Below are positions 46,159 to 54,611 of a stretch of DNA of 64,000 nt, in pieces. Each line of letters begins with the position of its first letter. The first letter of the stretch is position 1. The position numbers and the translations under genes were made by a program. This DNA is from Deinococcus aestuarii. Its GTDB lineage: Bacteria; Deinococcota; Deinococci; Deinococcales; Deinococcaceae. The notes under the pieces are model-generated. The model was not told the origin of the DNA. It did no database searches and saw nothing but the letters and a program-made list of their open reading frames with translations. Location of the stretch: the NCBI RefSeq assembly GCF_018863415.1, contig NZ_JAHKSN010000006.1, positions 62,001-126,000 on the forward strand, given 5' to 3'.

Positions 46159-46473
46159 ACCTCTGAAGGAGCCGTCCGGGACCGGCGTTCAACCGCCGGC
46201 GGCGCACCAGAAACGCGTGTCCGGCTTCCGGCGAATGTTCCAAACGCTGAGGCAAACGAGGCGCGGGATGTCAGCTTTTCCCCCAACGCCCGGAGATCAG
46301 GTCCAGGGTTCCTCCAGGCTGCCCCATCGAGACCGGTTTCCTTTCTGTGGTCCGCCCTCCTGCTCAGGGACGGCGAGCGGGGCGAAGGGGAGTCGCCCTT
46401 CGCCCCGCTGGTACGCGCCCGTCAAGCGGTAGGCGGAAGCTTCGTCGGTCCAGTCAGGCTTGCGGCGGAGGGC
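46159..46473. other. Convergent intergenic region with a 14-bp hairpin
   Basis: The gap between the convergent response regulator and phospholipase genes. AGCGGGGCGAAGGG (46376-46389) pairs perfectly with 46396-46409 around GAGTCG. No T-run follows on either strand, but the strength and place suggest a shared bidirectional terminator. Confidence 0.65.
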
Positions 46474-47142
46474 TCAGTAGAACGAATCCTTACCGCCCCA
46501 GCGCACGGCGAGCCAGAAGGCTTGCGCGTCCGCGTAGCAGCCAGGCCGGAGGAAGATGTTGCGGCGGCTACAGATGGCCCGCATATGCTGTTTGAACTGC
46601 CCGTCCACCCACTCGCGGTGGTTCTCGTTCATCAGATTGGGGTAGGAGCGGGCGTTGCGGTAGCCGAAGTCGTGCTGGACACAGGCCGGGTGAAAGACGA
46701 TCATCTTGCGGAACTTCTCGGGCAGATGGGGAACGCTGCACCCGTCGTTACTCCAGTTGAAGCGCGGGTAGGTGCGCTTGTAGGAAGACAGGTTGCCGGT
46801 GAACTTGTCGTCGGCGGCCAGGCGCGTATAGGTCGCCTGGCTGTAGACGGCCAGCGCCGAGAACGCGCCCTCCACCGGCTCGGCGAGGGGGTTGGCGAGG
46901 TCCTGCTCGATTTGGGAGATCAGCAGGGGCAGGTCGACCGCCTTGCCCTCGCTGTCCACGGGGTTGGGCACCTCACCCCGCTGGACCTGTTCTTGCAACT
47001 GCTTGAAGGCCGCCAGGTCACTTCGCACCACGTCGGTCGCCTGCACCGGGGTCTGTGCCAGGCTGTCCGGCAGCGTCGCCTGGTTGCAGGAGGCGAGCAC
47101 GAGACTTCCCAGCAGCACCCCGAACATCCTCTTCTGAAGCAT
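46474..47142 (-). CDS. Prokaryotic phospholipase A2, lipoprotein
   Basis: 222 aa from the ATG at 47142 with AAGGAG upstream. A lipobox (LVLASC, Cys19) follows a hydrophobic signal. The C-terminal half matches prokaryotic phospholipase A2: NDGCSVP, then the catalytic HPACVQHDFGYRNA (H157, D158), with cysteines placed for two disulfides (C135 with C154, C191 with C202). It probably releases fatty acid from the sn-2 position of phospholipids at the cell surface. The N-terminal 110 residues are a spacer or regulatory region. Confidence 0.88.
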   Translation of the reverse strand: MLQKRMFGVLLGSLVLASCNQATLPDSLAQTPVQATDVVRSDLAAFKQLQEQVQRGEVPNPVDSEGKAVDLPLLISQIEQDLANPLAEPVEGAFSALAVYSQATYTRLAADDKFTGNLSSYKRTYPRFNWSNDGCSVPHLPEKFRKMIVFHPACVQHDFGYRNARSYPNLMNENHREWVDGQFKQHMRAICSRRNIFLRPGCYADAQAFWLAVRWGGKDSFY

Positions 47143-47593
47143 GGCTCTCTCCTTGACCCGCGTAAACGTGGCCCCGCGAGGAACGGACCCTAAAACGAGC
47201 GAACGACCGGGAGGCGACGCGAGCAGCCAGGAGGGAGATGCAGGTCCCACGAGGCGCACTGCTGTCACCCGTTCTGCGTTTGGGAGAGCGGCGCGCTGAT
47301 CTCGCCTGACTGGGAGGAGCTTAAGAAATCAGCCGGCTGCCGGGTACTGCTGAAAGTTAGCTCCGGCGACGAGGAGGCCTTCATGAACTCCCGGCGGGGG
47401 ACAGCGGAGTCGAGTTCGTCGGCCTTGCCGGTGCAGTCAGCCCGTATGTCGTCATGTCGGCCTTTCGCTGCGAAGCACCGGACGGAAGGTGACCCGTCAA
47501 GGGTCACTCGGCACCAGGGGTCCGACACGACCCACAGAGCATTCAGTACGCCCGGGAGCTCTGAGTGTTCCTGGGACAGCCTGCTCCCTTGAC
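47143..47593. other. Intergenic region without recognised features
   Basis: 451 bp between the phospholipase start and the DUF790 stop. It must hold the phospholipase promoter. No gene, RNA or strong hairpin was recognised. Confidence 0.4.
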
Positions 47594-48838
47594 TCAGGGG
47601 GGCCCGGGGAACGCCGTCAGCCGCTCGGCCAGGGCCAGCACCTCCTTGGGGTTCAGCACGCCCTTGAACCACACCAGCCGCTCGTCGAAATCCGAGGGGT
47701 CCACGCCTGCCCGCTCCAGATTCAGCCGCTCCGAGACGCAGACGATGACGTCCTTGCGACCCGATTTCCGCAGCAGGTCGAACTTCTTGCGCAGGTACTC
47801 CGGGCGCCAGTACCCGACGACCTCGACCAGCACGCTGCGCCCGTCCTCATGGGACAGCCGGAAGTCCGGCAAGATCACGCCCCCCGGCACCGGCACCAGG
47901 TCCACCTCCCGCTCCAGGCGCCAGGGCGTCTCCAGCTTCTTGAACCGTCCCGCGAATCCGCTCTCCAGGGCGCTGTCGTGCTCTTGCGGAGGCGGATAGT
48001 GGCTCACGTAGTTATCCTCGCTGGTCACCCCGAACTGCCACTCCTCATCCGTAAGGTCCACCCAGGCCAGGTCCCGCCGGGGCTTGAGGGTGGCCGTCAG
48101 GTCCCACTTGGTGACGTGCAGGAGGGCAGGCAGAAATTTCGCCATCGCCAGCCCGTAGCGGGTGGTGCTGCCGAATAACGACGTTGGGCCATCCAAAGTC
48201 AGGGTGAAGCCAAAGGTGGGATCACCTTCCACGGTGAGCATGAGGCCGAAAAACCGCGTGTACTTCAACAGTTGCTTGTACCGGGCGGGTTCGTTGGGCC
48301 GGGCGGTCACGATGACGCTGTAGGCCCGGTAGAGCATCCCCTGGGCCTGGGCGAGGTCGAAGCGCTGGATCAGGGCGAGCGGTTCGGGCGGATCGAAGGC
48401 CACCAGGGTCTGCTCGCTCGGCAGATCGGCATACAGAGAAGCGGCCACGTCCTGGGCCGAGAGCTTCACGTCGCCGGACAGAGAGGCCGCCACCTGTTCC
48501 AGCACCAGCTCACGCCGCCTGCGGCTAGGCGGATGCGCCTGGGCCAGCTCGAAAACCTTCTCGCGGACGAGGGACGGCTCGACGTGACCCCCGGCCTCGA
48601 AAGTGCTCGACCCGTTCACGAGCAGGTGGGCGAGCCCCCGCAGCACCTTGAAGTCGGGCCGCCCGGCCTCCAGCGCCCGCAGCTCCTCGTCGAGGTCCGC
48701 CCGGCGTTTGCCCACGTTGGCCTCGAAGGTGCGGATCAAGATCTCGGCGAGTCCGAGGTTCCCCGGCGTGGCCCGCAGGCGTTTGGGCTCGACCACCCCG
48801 CCCTTGACGCGGAACATCAGCAGCTCAGTGGGGAGCAT
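47594..48838 (-). CDS. DUF790/Bax1 nuclease, XPB partner
   Basis: 414 aa of the DUF790 family (MLPTELLMFRVKGGVVEPKRLRA.., ..SSTFEAGGHVEPSLVREKVFE..). The C-terminal nuclease region is visible (VILPDFRLSHEDGRSVLVEVVGYWRPEYLRKKFDLLR), with D-x-R/E-V-x-G-Y/W-R-x-E residues of a PD-(D/E)xK-like fold. In archaea the homologue Bax1 binds the helicase XPB and cuts DNA next to the bubble XPB opens, a nucleotide-excision-repair-like pair. It overlaps the XPB gene by 14 bp. A fragment of a second copy lies at 43865-43990. Confidence 0.9.
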   Translation of the reverse strand: MLPTELLMFRVKGGVVEPKRLRATPGNLGLAEILIRTFEANVGKRRADLDEELRALEAGRPDFKVLRGLAHLLVNGSSTFEAGGHVEPSLVREKVFELAQAHPPSRRRRELVLEQVAASLSGDVKLSAQDVAASLYADLPSEQTLVAFDPPEPLALIQRFDLAQAQGMLYRAYSVIVTARPNEPARYKQLLKYTRFFGLMLTVEGDPTFGFTLTLDGPTSLFGSTTRYGLAMAKFLPALLHVTKWDLTATLKPRRDLAWVDLTDEEWQFGVTSEDNYVSHYPPPQEHDSALESGFAGRFKKLETPWRLEREVDLVPVPGGVILPDFRLSHEDGRSVLVEVVGYWRPEYLRKKFDLLRKSGRKDVIVCVSERLNLERAGVDPSDFDERLVWFKGVLNPKEVLALAERLTAFPGPP

Positions 48839-50228
48839 TCAGGTCCTCCCAGACCGGGCTCTCCTGCTTTGAACCCGGCTGCCACTGGCCCCGGCGTTGC
48901 TGACTAACCCGCTCCTCACTCGTGCCCTCGGTGATGACCTCGTACAGGGTCGCCTGCTTCCCGTCCACCTTCCGCAAGATTCGCCCGAGCCGCTGGATGT
49001 ACTCACGCTCGGTCGCTGTCCCCGAGAGCACGACGGCCACCGCCGCCTCGGGAACGTCCACCCCCTCATTCAGCACCCGACTGGTCGCCAGGATGCGGTA
49101 GGTGCCGTCCCGGAAGCGCCCCAGCAGCTTGTGACGTTCCTTGATGGGTGTCTGGTGCGTGATCACGGGAATCAGAAACTCCCGGCTGATGCGGTAGACC
49201 GCCGCGTTGTCGTCCGTAAAGATCAACGTCCGCTCATGCGGGTGGTTCGCCAGAATCTCCTCCAGCACGCGGAGTTTCCCTTCCGTTCCGTAAGCGAGGC
49301 TGCGTGCCTCCCGGTGGGCGAGCATGGCGACCCGGCCCTGGGGAGTCCCGCTCGACATGATGAATTGCCGCCAGCCGTCGAGGCTGCCCAGGCGGATGTT
49401 CGAGCGTCTCAGGAAGTCGTTCCTCAGCCGGATGCACTCGTCGTACCGCTGCTGCTCGCCCGCGCTGAGGCGCACGCGGATGATGACCTCGCGGTACTCG
49501 GACAGGCTCTGCCCCGCGAGGTCTTCGGGCTGGGCCGAGTACACGACCGGGCCGATCAGCCGGTCGAGGTCGGCTTCCCGTCCGTCACTGCGCTTGAGGG
49601 TCGCCGAGAGGCCCAGGCGGTAGGGGGCGAGACTCATCTCCGCGATGACCCGGGTGAAGGCGGCGGGGAGGTGATGCACCTCGTCGCAGATCAGGAACGC
49701 GAACCGTCCGGCCAGCTCCTCTGCATAGATGGCCGCCGAGTCGTAGGTACTGACCAGCAGGGGCGCGTCGTCCTTGCTGCCGCCTCCCAGCACGCCCACG
49801 CTCGCGTCAGGAAAGGCGGCGAGCAGCCCGGCGTACCACTGATGCAGCAGATCGAGGGTGGGCACCGTGATCAGGGCACTGCGGGGGGTGTCTCTCAAGG
49901 CCAGTTGCGCAACCAGCGTTTTCCCAGCACCCGTGGGCAGCATCACCACGCCCCGGCGCCCGGCCCGCTTCCACGCGGCAAGGGCTTCTTGCTGGTGGCG
50001 GTAGGGCTCAATGTCGCGGGTGTAACTGAGGTCGAGCTTGGAGAAAGCCGCCGCCTCGTCCCGAACCGACACGCCCTCCCGGCCCAGCGTCTCCATCACG
50101 TCGCGGTACGCCTGCCCCGGCGCGCGGTAGGACTGGCTACGGGCATCCCAGGTGAAGAAGCCCGACACGGGCCCGGGCACCTCCCACATCACGAGGGTGC
50201 CCCGGTCGAGTCTCAGGAGGGGCGGCAT
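48825..50228 (-). CDS. XPB-type superfamily 2 DNA helicase
   Basis: 467 aa. After an N-terminal damage-recognition-like region it has YRHQQEALAAW (Q-like motif), Walker A LPTGAGKT (97-104), VPTLDLLHQW, Walker B CDEVHHLPAAF (near 181), LGLSATLKRSDG, and the C-terminal motifs FTDDNAAVYRIS, LATSRVLNEGVDVPEAA and YIQRLGRILRK. It unwinds DNA 3' to 5' and acts with the Bax1 nuclease encoded next. The Deinococcus setting suggests a repair role. The two genes form an operon. Confidence 0.92.
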   Translation of the reverse strand: MPPLLRLDRGTLVMWEVPGPVSGFFTWDARSQSYRAPGQAYRDVMETLGREGVSVRDEAAAFSKLDLSYTRDIEPYRHQQEALAAWKRAGRRGVVMLPTGAGKTLVAQLALRDTPRSALITVPTLDLLHQWYAGLLAAFPDASVGVLGGGSKDDAPLLVSTYDSAAIYAEELAGRFAFLICDEVHHLPAAFTRVIAEMSLAPYRLGLSATLKRSDGREADLDRLIGPVVYSAQPEDLAGQSLSEYREVIIRVRLSAGEQQRYDECIRLRNDFLRRSNIRLGSLDGWRQFIMSSGTPQGRVAMLAHREARSLAYGTEGKLRVLEEILANHPHERTLIFTDDNAAVYRISREFLIPVITHQTPIKERHKLLGRFRDGTYRILATSRVLNEGVDVPEAAVAVVLSGTATEREYIQRLGRILRKVDGKQATLYEVITEGTSEERVSQQRRGQWQPGSKQESPVWEDLNAPH

Positions 50229-50309
50229 GGCCCCCAGGCTAGCGGCCCGGGGGTGGGGCCACCCTGGAGGAGGTGACGTTCGGTGCCCGTGGGACAGGGC
50301 CGGGCAGCC

Positions 50310-50590
50310 TCAGAACGGAATCAGCGGGTGGAACCGCCTCAGCTCGTCCGGCGAGTCGTCCGCCGTCCGGGTCGCCGCGCGTGCCGCCAATACCCGGAAT
50401 TCCTCCTGGGGGGGCAGGGGCTGGCGCCCACACGCTGACCGTGGCTGCCAAGCACAGTCCCGGCCCCGCCCTCCTGGACCTCGCCGGGGTCATCACGAGG
50501 CCCGGGTTCCAGGTCGAAGCGGGCCCGCAGGACGCGCCCTGCGGCGCCAGGACGATGACCACGAAGGACGAACGCAGCTCCGGGACCCTG
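50310..50590 (-). pseudogene. Decayed copy of the 94-aa gene at 59151-59435
   Basis: The minus strand reads SSFVVIVLAPQGA at its start (against SSFLFIVLAPEGV). After frameshifts it reads EEFRVLAARAATRTADDSP.. to HPLIPF and TGA at 50310 (against DEFRVLAARAATRTADDTP.. to NLLIPF). The rest of 50229-50785 holds no recognisable gene. Confidence 0.8.
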
Positions 50591-50785
50591 GCGCGCTGCC
50601 CGGCGTGAGCAACGCGAGCACGGCAGCCCCCCGGTTCGCCCCTCGAGCTAGGGCGACGCAGACGCAGGGCGAGCCACCCTGGGATCAGGAGACCTCGTGC
50701 ACCCATCCGGGTGGGGAGTGGAAGGCGACGCTTTGGGGGTGAGCCGGCGCAGTGCCCGCGCCGGGAAGCCCGCCCAGCTCAGGGC

Positions 50786-51628
50786 CTAGCCGATCAGCAG
50801 TTCGTCCATCACGCCGTGATGGGTGTTCTTGATGGCGACCGGCCTCACCTGGAGGCCGTGCTGCGAAGCCAGGGCACGGACCTCGGGGGCGAGGTCGTAG
50901 GTCATCACCACGTCGTGCCGGTCGGCGGCGAACCCAAACAGCCGCGGGTGATCGACCACGTTGTAGGTGTAGAGCCGACGCCCCGCCTTCTTGCCCCCGG
51001 CGGTGTAGGGCGGGTCCACCAACACACTCACGTCCCGCCGACCGGCGTACTGCGCCAGGACGGGGAAGGCGTCCCCCTGGATGACCGTCACCCGGTCTCG
51101 CACGGCGTTCAGGGCGCGGATGCGGCGGGCCAGGGTCTCGGGATACCCGCGACTCCGCACGCCCTTGCCCCCCTCGCCGCTGTTGAGCACCCCGGCGCCG
51201 GGCGCGATGATGCCGCCGTGTGAGACCCGGTTCTGGACCAGCGTCCGCCACGCCACCTCCAGGGGGTTGACGGGGTCGCTGGTGAGGAGGGCCGCTGCCG
51301 TCTGCGGACTCAGGTCGAAGTCCAGGATGCGCCACACCAGCGCTTCCGCCTGCTCGCTGAAGATGACCTGCCACACAGCCGCAACCTGGTGGTCGAGTTC
51401 GACCATCACGACATGGTTGGCCAGCCCCTCCAGCAACGCGGTGCACGAGATGGAGCCACCCCCCGCGAAGGGCTCCACAAAGACCGCCGGACGCTCCCGG
51501 GAAGTCAGCCAGCGGCGCAGGCGGGGGATGAACCAGGACTTGCCGCCGGGGTAACGGAAAGGGCTGTATTGCGGCACCTGGGCGACGCTCACCACCCCGC
51601 CGGTCGGCAGGTCAAGCAGGCGGGACAT
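50786..51628 (-). CDS. Dam-like DNA adenine N6-methyltransferase (class D12)
   Basis: 280 aa from the ATG at 51628; a GTG about 12 codons later is an alternative start. Motif X/I region: FRYPGGKSWFIPRLRRWL and VEPFAGGGSISCTALL (near 51). Motif IV: VDPPYTA (D205-P-P-Y208). Order and spacing fit the Dam/D12 alpha-class enzymes that methylate adenine using SAM. No restriction endonuclease gene is adjacent, so it is a solitary enzyme or the remaining half of a system. The recognition site cannot be deduced. Confidence 0.88.
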   Translation of the reverse strand: MSRLLDLPTGGVVSVAQVPQYSPFRYPGGKSWFIPRLRRWLTSRERPAVFVEPFAGGGSISCTALLEGLANHVVMVELDHQVAAVWQVIFSEQAEALVWRILDFDLSPQTAAALLTSDPVNPLEVAWRTLVQNRVSHGGIIAPGAGVLNSGEGGKGVRSRGYPETLARRIRALNAVRDRVTVIQGDAFPVLAQYAGRRDVSVLVDPPYTAGGKKAGRRLYTYNVVDHPRLFGFAADRHDVVMTYDLAPEVRALASQHGLQVRPVAIKNTHHGVMDELLIG

Positions 51629-51873
51629 CGAGGCGGGCACCCGGGCAGCACAGGACAGGACCCCCGGGCCGTGGCGGAACTGTCCGGCGGGCGCAGGATC
51701 ACCCCACCCCGCGACCGTCAGGCTTCGCTGCCCCCTCTCCGGGCTGGGGTGGATGTCCTCCCGCGGGTCGCTCTTCCTCGGCACACCTGCCCCGGCGAGT
51801 GACCGGAGGACCCCTGTGGCCGCCCTGAAGGCGGGGGAACCTCGTGTGAGCCGTCTCGACGTTGGGAGTGCGA

Positions 51874-52143
51874 TCACCCATCCGGGGAACGGGTCTCCAC
51901 GTCAATGAACACCGTCAGGTACGGATAGCGGGGGTCTTTGCGCGGCAATCCGGCGACCGACCACTCGAGGAACGCCTTCCCCACCACCTGCTGGAGCCGG
52001 CACTCGTCCGTCTGGTTCGAAAGGTCCAGGTTGACCGCCAGGGCGACGCCGTGGTGAGGAAAGGTGGTCTTGTCCTTGAGACGGAAGCAGACGAGCTCTT
52101 TCTCGTTGTGCTCCAGGAGGTCCCACTCCGCGTGGTCGAGCAC
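51874..52143 (-). CDS. Hypothetical protein, probably truncated at its N-terminus
   Basis: 89 aa if it starts at the GTG at 52143. The same frame stays open about 35 codons further upstream (..TAVQTYVEHRSEWFSAV) without a start codon, so the original N-terminus seems lost. It contains DHAEWDLLEHNEKELVCFRLKD and GVALAVNLDLSNQTDECRLQQVVGKAFLEW. No family recognised. Confidence 0.45.
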   Translation of the reverse strand: MLDHAEWDLLEHNEKELVCFRLKDKTTFPHHGVALAVNLDLSNQTDECRLQQVVGKAFLEWSVAGLPRKDPRYPYLTVFIDVETRSPDG

Positions 52144-52229
52144 CGCCGAGAACCACTCGCTTCGGTGCTCGACGTAGGTCTGGACAGCGGTGAGGCGGGA
52201 GTCTTCTTGAGCCGTCGGGAAGTCATGCG

Positions 52230-53237
52230 GTCATTCTCGGTTCGGCCTCACCTCACGAACGCGCGCCCGGTGACAAGCGTGGTGACGTTCGTGAACGTCC
52301 TGCGTAAGAACGCCCGGAGGGGACCGGCCTCACGCTCGTCCTTGGCCGCCCGGCCACCCACCTCTCCCGAACCCACTGCCGAGGTCCATGCCCACGTCCA
52401 CAGTCAAGTCAGGGCAACGCCCCCTGCTCCCACACGAATGTGCCCGACCACCTGCCCGTGACGGTCAAGCAGGGGTTCGTCTCCTGCGGCGAGAGAAGGG
52501 ATTCTCCCGAACTGGTGGTCTCCCCGAGGGCCACGGGGTACGTCGTCTCTCCCAATGTGCGCCTCAACGACGTGTTCCTGATCTCGCGGGCGACCGAGCA
52601 TCGGCAGAGCGTGCTGGGTCACCCGCGAGATCAGCACGTGGGCGTTCTGATTTTCGAAGAGCGCGACTTCAGACTGGTGCTCGCCATCATGGGCGAGACC
52701 GTCGCCCGTCTTCTGGGAAAAGCAATCCAGGAACGCGGCAAGCCGAAGATCCTGATCAGTGATGACGGGTCAACTCGACCCGTCGTGCCCTGGACGCCTG
52801 GGCACACCAAGAGGGCTCGAACGGAGCCTGATCGTCCCAGGAAAAACCCGTCCTGGAGGCCTGCCCTGAATCGCTGGGCGGACGCTTCCGTGACGGGTGC
52901 TTGCACCAGCACTGGTTCGTGAGCCTGCCACAGGCACGGCTGGTCCTGAGCGTGTGACGACGGGATGACAACGGCGTCCGGCCACACAGCTCGCCGAGCA
53001 ACCTGGCGCCGCGAGAGGTTGCCTCCCGTTCGACGGGCTGAGGTCGGTTGTGATGAGGGGTTCAGGCTGAACCACAGGGTGGGGCAGGCTCAACGGCCTC
53101 CGGTCGGAGGGTGACGTGACCTGTCCTGCGGTTCGCCGTCAGCAACCCCATCGACGGAACGGAAAACCGCGGCGGGGACACCCCGTTCCGCGCCACTGGT
53201 CCCGACTGGCCCCGGGCGTCGGGCATGTGGTGGTGAC
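52230..53237. other. Degenerate region with a possible integrase-core (rve) fragment
   Basis: About 1 kb without an intact gene. Around 52620-52780 the plus strand can encode LVLAIMGETVARLLGKAI.., ERGKPKILISDDGSTR, which resembles the end of an rve-type transposase core (..RGxPKxIxxDNGxxF). The surrounding frame lacks the rest of the domain and soon turns into low-quality sequence. A decayed IS3- or IS481-like element is possible but not proven. Confidence 0.3.
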
Positions 53238-54458
53238 TCACCGGCTGATGGACGGGGTGGGGTCGGGACGGGTCACCGCGTACAGCCGCTCCAGCCCGCC
53301 CGGGCTCAGCAGCCGTTCCAGCAGCAGGGCGCCGATGCCGAGCACGCCGGCCTCCGCACCGTGAGTGCTCAGGCGAATCTGCACGTTTCTCTGGCCGAGC
53401 GGCGTCCCCCGTTGCGCGACGGACCGGCACAGGGCCTCCAGCAGGGGCGTTCCCGCCGAAGCCACCTGTCCCCCGACGACGACCACCGACGGGTCCAGCA
53501 GATGGAGGAGGCTGGCCGTGAGGCGTCCCAGCAGGTCCCCGAGCACCTGCACGACCTCCTGCGCCGCCGCGTCCTCGTGGAGCAGGCCGACCACGTCCTC
53601 CATCCCGCTGTCTGGTCTCAGGCGCACGGACGGGACCCTGGCGAGCACCTGGCTCAGGACGGTGGGCAGAAGTCCGGCGGGGCCGCTCCCCGTTGGGGCA
53701 GGGACGCGCAGGTCCTCGGCCAGCAGGGGCCACACCTCCCCGGCCCCGCCGTGGACGCCGCGGTGCGGTCTGCCGCCCAGGATCAGGCCCGCGCCGACGC
53801 CCGCCCCCACCTTGAGGTAGACAAGGTCCTCGTTATGGTGGGCACCGAAGTACCACTCGGCGAGGGCCCCCAGGTTGGCGTCGTTCTCGATCAGGACGGG
53901 CACGCCAAAGAGCGCCCGCAGGGTGCCCGGCACGTCCTCTCCCCCCCAGCCCCGCATGAAGGGCGTGTCGGCCACCTGTCCCGAGACCGGGTCCACCGGC
54001 GCGGGCAGGCCGACGCCCATCAGGGCCACCTGCGCCAGGCGAACGTCGGCCTGCCCCAGAACACCCTCCACCAACCCGGCCAGGGTGCGGTAGGTCGCCT
54101 GGGGTCCCTGACGGATGTCGAAGGGCACCTCCCGCTCGGCGACGGGCCGACAGCGCAGGTCGAGCAGCGCCACGCGCAGGTGCCGGGCCCCCACATCTGC
54201 GGCGAGGAGGTGGGCCGCCCGGGGCTGGAGGGTGAGCCGGGTCGACTTGCGGCCCGTGGAGGCCGTCTCGAAGGGGGCGCCCTCGCTCACCAGCCCCGCC
54301 TGGAGAAGCCCCTGCACGATGTCGGACATGCTGCTGCGCGCCAGGCCGAGCTGCCGCGCCAGCTCCACCCGGGGCAGGTCACGCTGCCACAGCAACCGCA
54401 GCACCTGCACGACGTGGTGGTCACGAACCCCGGTGGCCTGCTCCAAGCGAAACGGCAT
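53238..54458 (-). CDS. ROK-family transcriptional regulator
   Basis: 406 aa from the ATG at 54458. An N-terminal MarR-like winged helix (DHHVVQVLRLLWQRDLPRVELARQLGLARSSMSDIVQGLLQAGLV) precedes a ROK sugar-kinase-like domain (LLAADVGARHLRVALLDL, LPAPVDPVSGQV, VLIENDANLGALAEWYFGAHHNEDLVYLKVGAGVGAGLI). The zinc motif of true ROK kinases (CxCGxxGC) is absent, so it is a sugar-sensing regulator. It is divergent from the esterase-GH3 genes, its probable targets. Confidence 0.9.
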   Translation of the reverse strand: MPFRLEQATGVRDHHVVQVLRLLWQRDLPRVELARQLGLARSSMSDIVQGLLQAGLVSEGAPFETASTGRKSTRLTLQPRAAHLLAADVGARHLRVALLDLRCRPVAEREVPFDIRQGPQATYRTLAGLVEGVLGQADVRLAQVALMGVGLPAPVDPVSGQVADTPFMRGWGGEDVPGTLRALFGVPVLIENDANLGALAEWYFGAHHNEDLVYLKVGAGVGAGLILGGRPHRGVHGGAGEVWPLLAEDLRVPAPTGSGPAGLLPTVLSQVLARVPSVRLRPDSGMEDVVGLLHEDAAAQEVVQVLGDLLGRLTASLLHLLDPSVVVVGGQVASAGTPLLEALCRSVAQRGTPLGQRNVQIRLSTHGAEAGVLGIGALLLERLLSPGGLERLYAVTRPDPTPSISR

Positions 54459-54496
54459 GGTGGCTCCCAGCGTACCCGGTCCCCGCCCCTCCACCG

Positions 54497-54516
54497 TTTG
54501 TTAGGCGAACGAACAA
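54497..54516. promoter_or_regulatory. Candidate operator of the ROK regulator
   Basis: In the 153-bp divergent intergenic region, TTTGTTAGGCGAACGAACAA contains TTGTT and AACAA as inverted half-sites 9 bp apart. This resembles the A/T-rich TTnGTT..AACnAA palindromes bound by ROK regulators such as NagC and XylR. It is one of the few A/T-rich patches in the region. Confidence 0.55.
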
Positions 54517-54611
54517 TGTCTAGCCGGGCGGCCACCTCCCGGCGGGGCCGGTGCTACCGTCAGCGCGTTCACACGTCACAGCCCGGGTCCGCCCGTTGCT
54601 CAGGAGGTCGT

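Noticed and set aside
53361..54611. Extension of the esterase frame 417 codons upstream
   Set aside because: The upstream part is antisense to the ROK regulator. The ATG at 54612 has a strong ribosome-binding site and starts the lipoprotein signal.
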